In this document: positions 25,301 to 37,300 of the stretch, one piece after another
How the letters are laid out: every line of letters begins with the position of its first letter
How positions within the stretch are numbered: position 1 is the stretch's first letter
Origin: Pseudeuparius sepicola
Taxonomy: Eukaryota; Arthropoda; Insecta; Coleoptera; Anthribidae
Length of the DNA: 64,000 bases
Reading direction: 5' to 3'
NCBI GenBank assembly: GCA_963920635.1
Contig: OY987299.1
Coordinates: 119,599,373 to 119,663,372 of the forward strand
The notes under the pieces: generated by a model
The model's database searches: none
What the model was told of the DNA's origin: nothing
The model's input: only the letters and a program-made list of their open reading frames with translations
Made by a program: the position numbers and the translations under genes

Positions 25301-28300
25301 GATCAAAAAATATGGAGATAAATACCCTTCCACCGGTGGGGGGGAGCGTCTACAGGCTTGCACAAATTTAAAAAAAAAATAGTCACATGGAGATACTCGA
25401 GCGCGTCAGATATTGACGATTATTTGGAGGGATTTTCATGATTTTTTTAATGAATATTTGCGTTTTTTTTTAGAAAAATATGTAATCTGTTAATAAGTAA
25501 AGAATTTTTGTCTATAAACATAAGCTCTTAATAATTTATTTTCCATATTACATGGTGTTGAACGTGGACTTTTCTCAAATTGTATTACCTATATTTCTTA
25601 AACTAAAAAAATTTGACAAAACGTCTAAAATAAAACTTACAGATAAAAAGCAGGTCTATCCAAATATCAAATAAAAAATGTACGTTCGTTACAACAAAAT
25701 TCGAAGGGCGCCGCGACGCAGAGCGTCTTTTGTCGAATATTCTCAATTTTATCTTAATTTAGTCTTCGTTTGGTCCCATTTAAGACCCCGGAAGCAGATA
25801 TATTTTTTTCTCTTTTCGTTTGCCCACAATAGGGCCAGGGACATCGAGTTTGAATAACCCTGTACCACGAGTGCTGTGATCAGCTGTGATGGCGTGATGG
25901 CTGGCGTGTGGGGACGTTGCAAGAGAAAGAGTGAAAGGGAGAGAGAAGCGCGGAGTGGGAAATACATGCTTCACTGCAGCTAGCTGCACGCGCTAAACTT
26001 TATCGACGATTTTTGTTACTTCGGCTTGTGGAAATCGGCAGATTACATTTTTCCCGTTATCCTTGAATTATTTCCTCCAAAATAAAAAAATATTCGACCG
26101 CGCTCGAGAAAGTCGAGGTAACGTTTTTTTTGCAAGTTTGTGACCCTCCCGCCACGCTCAAATCATCAGATTATTGAAATGCATACTTTTCAGCATGTAA
26201 TTAACCCATCATATCTTAATCTGACGCGCTCGAGTATATCCACCTATCGATTTTTTTTTACTATTCTGGTCGGCTGCCCTACACGCGCGGCCCTGTATAG
26301 AGGGCTTAGATATGGTGGAGGTACTCAACAGGGTACAAGGTATCCCCCCATATGTTAATCTGTCGCGCTTGAGTAAATCCCAAAATCCCCTCTTGGGCTC
26401 CCCTACTATTACTTGCTTTAACCGTCAAAGGAACCCGACGAGCTGACTAGACGTTCCCCAATTTGACGGCCTTCATTTACCCCCTTCCCCCCGCCTAACA
26501 AACAACACCCCTCGATCAACTCCCCTACGCCTTCCCCAGCTTCTCCCCCTGCTCGCACACCCTGTACTCCCTGTCGGCGACCAGTTTCGGCCCGAGAAAC
26601 AACAGCGACACCCGCCCCCACCACCCCACCTCCACGTCCTTGAGCATCTGGTGGCGCTTCGTCATCTCCGGCATGACGTCGTCCAGGATCTTCATCTCGC
26701 GGCGCGTGAAGAACAGGTCGAGCGACTTGCGGATGCCGATCATCACGACCAGCATCAGCGGGAACAGGATGGAGGTCTGGCTGAACGACTTGATCAGCCA
26801 GAGGCACACCAGGCAGGTGACCTGGATCACTGTGAAGATGTGGACCTTCTTGATGGGCACCTGTCGGCGAGAAGAGGTGCGGTCAGGAGATTGTTTATGG
26901 GTTAGTGTTTCACAAGGCAAGATTTCTTGTCTTGTAAGGCCCATTCTTGTCTTGTTTTGCAAAGCAACACAATAAATTAAATTCATTCTTGTCTTGCACG
27001 ACTCTTGCTGGAAAAATCTTGTCTTGCAAGCAAGATTCCTTGCAATTTCTTGTTCTTGCATTTTTTGTTTAGTGACGTCATCGCAAGACTCTTGTTTGCA
27101 AGAGTCTTGCTACCAAGACTCTTGTTAGCAAGACTCTTGCATTATTTATTACGTGTAAAGCTTGTCGAGACAAGTTGAAGCAGCACTGCAGAGCCGCGGC
27201 GCGGCAGGGCGCGGGATCCACAGTGCCAGAGAACAAGGAAGGGGAGAATATAAACTCGACGACGGCGCCTTTGATGTTTGGCAGCCGGTGGTCGCCATGT
27301 TCTCTGTTTAAAAGGCAGGGCCGTATTTAGAATTTAGTGAAGGGATAATGTAGGTCTGTACTAAGATATTTTAAGTCATTCATTGATAAACGCAAAACAA
27401 ATCATACATACTGAAATGATGATTGGAACGGGCAAAAATGTTAATTGGATTTTGAAGGAATATTTTTAATTTAAGGTAGTTAGATAACTGAAATATTTAG
27501 TAGGTATGGAAAAGCGATTTTTCTTATCTTATTCCAAAAATTTAATATTTTATTGATCTTAAAATTTGATGACTGCCTGAGCAATATTTTTTAATCCATC
27601 ATTTTGTAGAATACAAATGAAAAACAAAATATATTTATATATATTAGAATATTGTCTTCATCGGATTAATTAAATATACCTACCCAGTTCTAAAACAGTT
27701 TCGTTCTTTTGATTATCATAAAAACTTAAAAAGGTGCTATTACGCACTATATTACGCGAGTTTGTCGCTATTACTTTAGAAGGGTGCTTTACTTCTTAAT
27801 AAAAAAAAACTAAGCAATTAGTATCCATAATAGGTACATAGAAATGACCACAGGTAAACGGAGTAAACCCACAGAGGTAACAATAACTTATTTCCTGTTT
27901 ATGCAGACTTAATTTAAGTAAATAAAATTAGTTATTCTATTTATCCACATTTGCTTCATGATATTCAGCCCAAAAAACATATTTTTGTTTTGAAAGCTTT
28001 TTTGTTGTTTTTGTTTTCATGATTTTCAATTCGAAATGCCTCTAAGTATAAGACTTTCCTTTCTGTTAAAGTTATTTTAATGTCTGTGGATTTCGATATT
28101 TGTGTGGAAGTGGACAAAAACCTCGAAACCCACCCTACTAAAATAACCCGATCTACATTATGCCACAATAATATGAAGCGAAACAATGCATTAGGAAATT
28201 AGGAAGTCCAATAGACTCCTTTGGTTGTTTAAGTATTTTACCAAAAATATAGTTAAATCAAACTTATAAAAAATAAATTAATCCACTGCAGTTAATTGCA

Positions 28301-31300
28301 GTAGTTCAAAAAATAAAAAATATATATTAATTTCCAGGAATATTGTAAATAAAATATATATTTACTAGATACTAGTATATAGAGACAGTTATTCTTGAAT
28401 AACCGTTTATATTTATGCTCACTTTGCAAAAATCAGTATTATTCAATATCGTCGTCACTTACATTTTATTATTTATCCTATTAAAGTTTTGCAGAAATTA
28501 TAATTACAGATAATGATTTTTGCAAGATTTCTTGCTTTTAGCAAGATTTCTTGCAAACTTGCAAGACTTGCAGAATAATTTCTTGTCTTGTTCTTGCAGC
28601 AAGAACAAGACAATAACAAGAAATTTGCAAGAGTCTTGTGAAACACTATTCTGGGTTTAGTATTGTATTTTAGATGATGGAACGATTCACTTTCAATGCC
28701 GAATATTTTTACAACTAAAATAGTTTTATAGTGCACAGAGTATACAAGGCACAGGTGTGTCACAGAAATGACTGCGATAGGTAGAGTAACCCAAATATGC
28801 AACACGCATATTTTGCATATTTAGCATATTATACGCATTTTTTTGAATATTTGCATATATTCTTAAAATATGGCATATTGCGCATAATTGAAAGAATTTA
28901 GGATAATTTAAATCTTTGGCAGGCGTTTCACTCATTTTTGGGAACAGGGGTCGGTGTCTAGGTAGGTACCTGGTTTTCCCAAAATAATATAGGTAAATTA
29001 CAATTTTATGGGCACTAATCCTAGTGATCTGAAAACTAATAAAGTAGGTATTTATACCCATTTAATAAAGTACAATTATTGAAAAGGACAGAATAAATTA
29101 TAGATAGGTAAAAATGTATTCAGAAGTAATCGAGGAAATTAAAACAAAAATTCCAAACAGATATTTTTACATATGTATTGATGAAACCACCGATTCAAGA
29201 GGACGTTATATTGCTCATTTATTGATTGGAGTTCTTAGCGGCGAGATTTTACCAAAATCCTTGCTTCTAAAGAATTAGAAAAAAACGAATGCATTGACAG
29301 TGACCAGATTTGTTCAAGAGGAATTATCAAATTTTTTTTTCTTACACCTGTTCCTACCGATATTTTTTTGCTCGTTTTGTCAGATGCAGCACCGTACATG
29401 GCAAGAGCCGGGCAAAATTGCTTGCATGCTTTAAATAGGGTTGCTGAGGAAATTAGGAAACATTTTCTGCTTGTAAATAGTTTAATTTCCAACATGAAAA
29501 AAATCTTCCTTAAAGCGCCTATAAGGGTTCAGTTCTACAAAAAAAAAAAACTACCAAACACTCCTCTTCCACCTCAACCTGTTATTACAAGATGGGGCAC
29601 TTGGTTGGAAGCTGCATTTTTTTATTGCGAGAATTTTTGTCAACTGAAAGATCTATAATTTTCAGAATTTTTGAAGGAATCTTTCCAGTCCCTTACAGAT
29701 GTTAAACAACTATTCGAAAACAAGAAAATAAAGAAACAACTTTCCTTTCTTAAAGCAAATTATAGCTTTCTTTCTAAAACAATAATACAAATGGAAGAAT
29801 CTAATTTGCCATTAACCCGAAGTATAGAACTGGTAAGTAAAACCATCTGAGGTTGCTTTTCAAAATGCCACAGGTAAAATTGGGGACAAAATATATTTCA
29901 AAAATTTAGAAATGCGGATCCTGTGATAGTGAGCAATTTTAAAAGCCCACCTCTTACATCGGTTGATGTGGAAAGGCGTTTCTCCATTTATAAATTTTTA
30001 TATTTTGATAGAAGAAAAACATTTTTAATTGAGAATTTTGAGCAACATTTAGTGGTTTATTGTTTTTACAACTAAATTTCAACCTGATTTTTATAATTTA
30101 TAATAAATGCATATTTAGATTTAGTTCAATCGCCCTGTATGCAGAAAATTTAAAATAAAATATTGTTACTTTTACTGTGTATAAATGCATTTAGAAATTT
30201 GTATGTACATTATACAGGTCTACCACCGCGATTTTCTCGCTCATTTTGCGGCCTACAAAAAAAAAACGTAAGAAACAAAAATGTGGCAATTTTGGACAGC
30301 TAAGTGGTGCCGTGCCGCAAAAGAAATCGGCATCCATGGCCAACTTGTCGCGCCATATTAAAAAAACCTCAAATTGAGCAAAACTATTAATGGCCGTGGA
30401 TTGTTTATTTTAAGACACAGAGAAAAGCTTTTATATTGAAAATTGATGGCACTAAGAAGCTTTATGCAAAAGTGTACTCAGATAGTTTCAGAAAATTACA
30501 CAGGGCCTTCGGCTCTCTTGAGGCTATGATTTTTTTTTGTTTATTTCTTATTAAGCGATTTTCTCGATTTTTTTTGGGCCGCACAGAAAATATGTAAGAA
30601 AACAAAATATGGCAATTTTGGTCAGCGAAGCGACATTAAAAAAGGAATGGGCCTCCATACCCAACCTTTCGCGGTTTACTAAAAAACCTAAAATCGACAA
30701 AAATTTTCATGGTCTCAAGAGAGCCGAAGACCCTGTGTAATTTGCTGAAACTATCTGAGTACTTGGGTGGATAAAGCTTCTCAGTGCCATCAATTTTTAA
30801 TATAAAAGTTTTCCTCTGTCTCTTAAAATAAATATTCCACGGCCATTAATAGTTTTGCTCAATTTGAAGTTTTTTTAATATTGCGCGACAAGTTGGCCAT
30901 GGATGCCGATTTCTTTTGCAGGACCACTTAGCTGCCCAAAATTGCCAGATTTTTGTTTCTTACGTTTTTTTCTGTAGGCCGCAAAATGAGCGAGAAAATC
31001 GCGGTGGTAGACCTAAAAAAATCATCCTGTATATGTTTATATGTAAATGAAACAATAAATTTAAATTTTTAAAGTATTTCTTAATTTGTATATTTTCAAC
31101 ATTTTCCTGCATATTTTGACTAAATTATTTGCATATTTATGCGCATATTTTTAGGGTTTCGACTTGCATATTTGGGTTACTCTAGTGATAGTATACGGCA
31201 ATGAATAAAGAACCCCAGGAAGGAGCATGTTTGGGATTAACGCGCGACCGGGAAGTTGCTGCATATGGCCGGATGCCGTTTGCGATTTCACAGTTTCGTG

Positions 31301-34300
31301 CACCTTTGAGTGGTTTCAACAAACTAATTGAGGCGGAAATCCTCATTTTTCGTAAAATCAGTACCTACAATACAGGCCCCAAAAACTATAAGGCACGTTT
31401 ATGTCTTTAAGTTTAGGAATCCTTGATATTATAGCAATTCTAATTTTAAATTTCCAATTATGAAGAAGTAGGTACCTATACAAAGCCTATGCCACTTTGG
31501 TGCATGGCATCAAAAGTTAATTTAAATTGCAAAATGGCTTTATACCGCGAGATTATCCTGAAATATTTAGTTTTGCAAGTCAGAAAACAGCTATAAGCCG
31601 CACAGCTAAACATAAAAGTATCGAAGTACCACATACTCGCACCCATCACCGTGTCAGATGTCAGATATCAAAATATTGTGTCAAAACTTGGTTTCTACAC
31701 AGGGCGATTTTCGTCTTACGTATTTTATAATATCCATAGAGCTTTGACTCTTTCCTGGGGTTCTTTATATTCATTGGTATACGGTCATCATCCACGCAAG
31801 AATCGAAGGCACAGGTGTTTTTTCGTTTTACGTACAGGTCCGTATTAAGTAAAATATGGTCCCTTAAAAGAGGGCATAAATTTAATTTTTGCGATTTAGT
31901 TCATATATGTATAACCTGCTTGGGTAAAAGAGCTTAACCACTAGGGGCACACACGTTTCTGAAGTATGATTAAAGAAGTTCTTTTGTCACTTTTCCTACC
32001 TCTTTTTCTTTTGCTGAAAGTAGGAAAGAGTGTTCCTTGGTCAAGACAAAGTAATTTTATTTCGTCAAACCATTGGCTTACATTATGTAAAATTAATTTT
32101 TGTCTTTATTAATTATTTTAACCCTTATATCTACCAAACAAAAACCTTGTCGATATACGTTTATTGGAAGTTACTTTATTTTGTTGCAGGAACACATTTT
32201 TTATACTTCTGACTCACCTGTTGGTATAAACGTCTTAGCAATTTTTTGATAAAAACGTTAACGTAATTCAAAAAATAAAGTTCAAACTGTGACCGTAACA
32301 AACACAAAAAGAGTGACATGATAACTTAAAATTAAATTTTACACGAGGAAACATCAAACACACATGACGGCCATAACACTGATTTTACTTTTTGCGTGGA
32401 ATATTACCGTATACAATAGTTAAGCAGTCATTTCTAGTTCACCCTGTTTTCCGGATAAAAGTCCTATTTTTGATACAAAGAACAACAAAATGCAGATTGG
32501 AAATTTCTTTCAATTGTCTAAAAACTATTTTATTTTCAATCTGTACTGCCCTTAATTGTTACGAAAATAGTCATGATTATTTCCTGTACTAAACATTATG
32601 ACTCTACAGAGTGACGTAACGTGACGGAGTGGTAAAATTCAACGAATAATTTTATTCGGCCACCCCACACCTGACACCATATATTTTCTGATAGGAGAAA
32701 TAATAATTATTACAATTTATAGTAAGTACTAAGTTTGGATAACCTTTACAATTTACATCAACACATATGTATTATAAAATCACATCGTTATTTTACTCAT
32801 ATACTCAAAATAACTGTTGTCTAACAAGATTTTAACACGTGTAATATCAAAAATAATAGTTATTAATAGTTATTTTTGTACCAAGGCACAAAAGTTCAAC
32901 TTTTTATGTCGAATGTGGAATTTAGTTGCCAAAGCGCGTAAGGTGTTCTGTTTAATATTAAATAAATGCCTGTCATTTTAACAAGTTTTGATTTGAATTA
33001 TTATTACAGACATAATTTCGAAATGCGCAGCTTTTGCATTAAATTAGCAATATCTCTTTTGTAAAGTAAAATATAAAAAACAAATGAGTCATTTTTTAAA
33101 GTAACAGGTTAGCGTGGTATATTTTTTACAGCAGGAGTAATCGAAGTTATTTAATAAAAAACTTTTGAATCGGACAAGAGGCATAGATAGGACCACAGAA
33201 AATATACGCTCCGCGTAGCGTATATTTTCTGTGGATAGGACCACAGAAAATATACGCTACGATATTTTCTGTGGATAGGACTATTAGTTTTATTTTGTAC
33301 TGTGATCAACAACAGGGCTACCCAAAGTTGAGTAGTAAAAACTATCTTAGAATATGAAATTTTGTATTTGCGGCACTTGAAAAACTAATGTAACGTGTCG
33401 TTTTCACGAAATTCATAAATAACAGTGCGAATATTTCGAAAATTAACGTTTTTTTTTACTAAGGTCATATTTTGATATTCTGACCCTCCACTTGTGGGAC
33501 ATCCAGTATGCTTAATATTACATTTTAGATTGCATTATATTAATTCAAAATCCTGGATCATATTAATGAAGTACATACTTCTGTCGAAGCAATTTATTAA
33601 GACCAATCTTCAATGACTGAAAATAATATTGGAATTTGATCAGAGCTAGATTAAAACTAGAGCATTTTTTGAAAATATGAAAGTTATAGATGATCTAGAA
33701 ATGCTGTCATAAATAATTTAAATATTTGAATTGACGATTCAGGTATGAGGAATCTTGCGCGATCAGTGCTGCTAAATACAATTTCTATGTACTTCTCTAA
33801 AATATCGTAAAATATCAAGTGTAACGCCTATAAAGTTGTTATATCAGCTTTCAATGAATATGTCTGCACAGTTTTCTAACCTACTCAAAGATTTAGCAGA
33901 TAAATTTTAAGTTTGGGTATTCTACTTACAGTTTTATATTTTTTTGTAATAATTAATTTAGAGGCATTTTCCGTCATATCTTTGTTGGCCTGAGGCCCCC
34001 AGGGCCCCATTTTCCTTTAGATTCATTGTTTTCCCTGTAAAGCTTCCATAACTTTCTAGAACGTTTGCTAGAACCTTTATGATTTGTGAACTATCATTGG
34101 CCAGGAATATTCTAGAGTATTCTTCCTTTTGAGTATGTAAGCCCTGGGAATTGGGCCTGGTGATGTGAAAGGTTAGAAAGCGATTTTGTGCGAATTTTGG
34201 AGGAGAAAGAATATTCTTGGACAGTGACAGTAATCTGACAAGTTTATTTGTGATTTTTGAAGGCTAAACAATAAAGTTGGTAACCAAGGCAACGAGTTTG

Positions 34301-37300
34301 GTCTGTGATTGTTGAGATACGGTACACAAGTTATCAAATAAAAATTTTCTACGACTGTAAAGAAATGGCTTAAGTAAAGAAATTATGAGGTTAGAAAGCG
34401 ATTTTGTGCGAATTTTGGAGGAGAAAGAATATTCTTGGACAGGACAGTAATCTGACAAGTTTATTTGTGATTTTTGAAGACTAAACAATAAAGTTGGTAA
34501 CCAAGGCAACGAGTTTGGTCTGTGATTGTTGAGATACGGTACACAAGTTATGAAATAAAAAAATTTTACCACTGTAAAGAAATGGCTTAAGTAAAGAAAT
34601 TATGATTTAGAATAATAAATGTACAAATAGATACTTAGTCTCAGTTGTGTTTAATTTGAAATTATTGTAATCGATATTTTAGACTTTTGTTGAAGGCACT
34701 TGTATTAATTTTAATATGTACTCATTGTTTTCGTCTCACACCTTCACCCGTCTTCCTGCTCAATTCCTGAAATATCATAATATACGATGTCAGCTGATGA
34801 GCTATATCTAATATAAAATATGCCCTTGCCACAGACATATTCCAAACATTTTTTCTAAAAAAAGATCGAAGATATTATCTAGTTCTTAACTGATACAAAT
34901 TCAAGGTCAAAGGCTTAAATAACATTGATTGCATCAGCAACTCAATAAAGCAACCCCATAATATTTTGTATCTGTATTATGAAGGATGATCATGTACGAT
35001 ATGATATGGTGTCAGGTGTGGGATACCCGAAATTAATTACCTAATCATTGAAGAACCTAAAGTCTATCCAAGTTACAGAGGCAGTGGATCAAAACATTTA
35101 CCACCACGTGACCTATTTATAAAGATCCACGAAAGGTAAAAACACAATTTTTAGAACTTCTAAAAGAATTAGTTCAGAATTACAAGCCACTGGGAATCTC
35201 ATATTAGTCAGACCCTGGTAATCGATCGCAATGCGGTCATGTGACTTTGTTTATATCTACTGCCGCTGTAACTTGGATAGACTATAGTATGATTATGCTA
35301 TAACTTAACCTTAACCTAGAACTATTATGATACGCACCTGTCTGAGGAACATGTAGTCAGGTTGATACTTGTTCGGCATGAACATGATCAATATCCTATC
35401 GAAGAACTGCAGTCCTTTGAGCGAAGCAACCCCCATGTACAAGAACACCCCGAAGAGCACCGGCATAGGGATGTGGCCCAGCATAGGCGTGAGGAAGACG
35501 GACAATCCGATGGTTAGGAATATCAGGATATGAGTGACTCTCTGTTCTCTGACTCCTAAGAACTGAGGTTTTTCACCGGGCGCCGCACATTCCGATTCGA
35601 GTTTCAGGGAGTTGACGTGGTTGATGGATAGAACTGTAGCCGCCACAAACCTAGAAAAAATATATAAGCTTATGTCAGGTACAATAAAGTGGCGTTGGCT
35701 TTCTTAGGAAAAATCAGTTGAGACTTTTGCCCCAAAGGGAAAGTATAAGAAGTAGGGCTGGAAAGCATATCGATATTACAATATATCTACATTCTGATTT
35801 AACCATATCGATACACGCATGCAAAAACATTGTAGCTGACAAAGTCTAGTTTTCAGGCGAGAGGTTTAAATAATTTTTGCTATCAAAATGCTAATATATT
35901 TTTAACTAAAGAATATTTTTTGTACTTTTTTCAATAGAAGGATTTTATATGAGTGGGTGTTAACTACTATAGTTACTTTTTTGAATAAGTGAGTTTTTAT
36001 ACCCTTTTTGCACTTGTAATTCCAAAAATTTAATTAATTTTACGGTAAAAACTTTGCACAATCCTTTCCAATGTTTTTACATGGTACAATTTTAAATAAT
36101 AGAAGTTACAATGTATTTGATTTTAAACAATTTCCGTGCAAAAACACTGTAACAACTTAGAATGTGTGGCTTTCTTAAAATAGATAATATTCGTTTGAAA
36201 CATACACATGAAAAATTAAATGGCTGTAGTAAATTGCAAAACGGGTAAAAATTGAAAAATTGAGTTATTTTAGCCCATAATAAGTATTCACTTTCCAACT
36301 GTAAACGTATCGTGTCTCAATAAAAGCTCGTGTAAGAAAATTGTAAATGCCATTACCGATAAAAAAACTTGTTATTTTTCCAGGCAAAAATATTGTAAGT
36401 AGCGTTACAATGTTTTAACAGTCGAACCAAGGGACTAATGGAAACCCAAAATTGTAACTGTCTTCACAACGTAAATTATAAAAACTATTGGAATTGCAAT
36501 TAACTTTAGTATGTTTTTACTGCTGAAAACGTCCATTTTGTCAGATACAATGGGGTGACACATCAAACATTTTGGGGAAATAACGCGAAATTGAATATTT
36601 TTGTTGAGAGAGGGAGGCAACCCATACGAGTTTTCCATATTTGAAGAATTTTGTTTAAGTAAATAAGACCATTATCTCGTAATTTCTATATTTATTCTTG
36701 GCTACCGGTATATATTTTTATATTTATTTTAGTTATTATATTTATGCAAACACATCCCCTAACTAGACTCGAGAAATGCGAAAAAGTGAAATTCTTAAAA
36801 ATGTCACTTGCAATGTTCTTGCATCTTGCATGCGTGTCAATCATAAAAAATATTCCGATCTGCCTGTCGAAGCATTTAGGAATAAATAATAAAATGATAA
36901 AAATATTGATATATCGAATAACCTATTTAAATTACACCTAAAGTGTCGATATATCGATCGATCGGTATCTACAGTGTGTCCCAATTTGATTCTGGACACT
37001 TCAGAAATACAGTGTCTGCCAGAAAATTGGACACAAATGGGAATTTCCTTTATTTGAAGTTTCTCAAAAAAATATTCTTGATAAAAGTTGGTGCTTGTGT
37101 TTAAACTCAAAATCCATCCGTAAAAATTTTGAAATTTCTATTCGTATACAGGGAAGATTGAAAAATATGAAAATTTTTCATATTTAAAATGTACCCTTAT
37201 TTTTAGAACTACAGCAGAATGGTACTATGAAAAGTTGTTTGGAATCCTAAGACAATGTCAAATATGAATTCACAGACACCTACTCAAAAGAAAAAAAACA

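Larger units (their letters stand above)
28782..31184 (+). mobile_element. hAT element with decayed transposase
   Basis: Terminal repeats TAGAGTAACCCAAATATGC and complement, with an imperfect 8 bp duplication (GCGATAGG, GTGATAGT). Subterminal sequence is rich in GCATAT. It holds the transposase remnant 29114-30075 and a nested foldback at 30215-31029. Confidence 0.8.

Noticed and set aside
25749..25989. Overlapping minus-strand frames of ~70 codons
   Set aside because: They lie inside the core of the 25187-26408 element, overlap each other in different frames and show no motif.
26640..26975. Plus-strand 111-codon frame and others over 26418-26905
   Set aside because: Antisense or off-frame reading of the GC-rich transporter exon, where stops are scarce.
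33190..33278. Bacterial-type terminator hairpins
   Set aside because: Eukaryotic intron context; no gene end nearby and no T-run logic.
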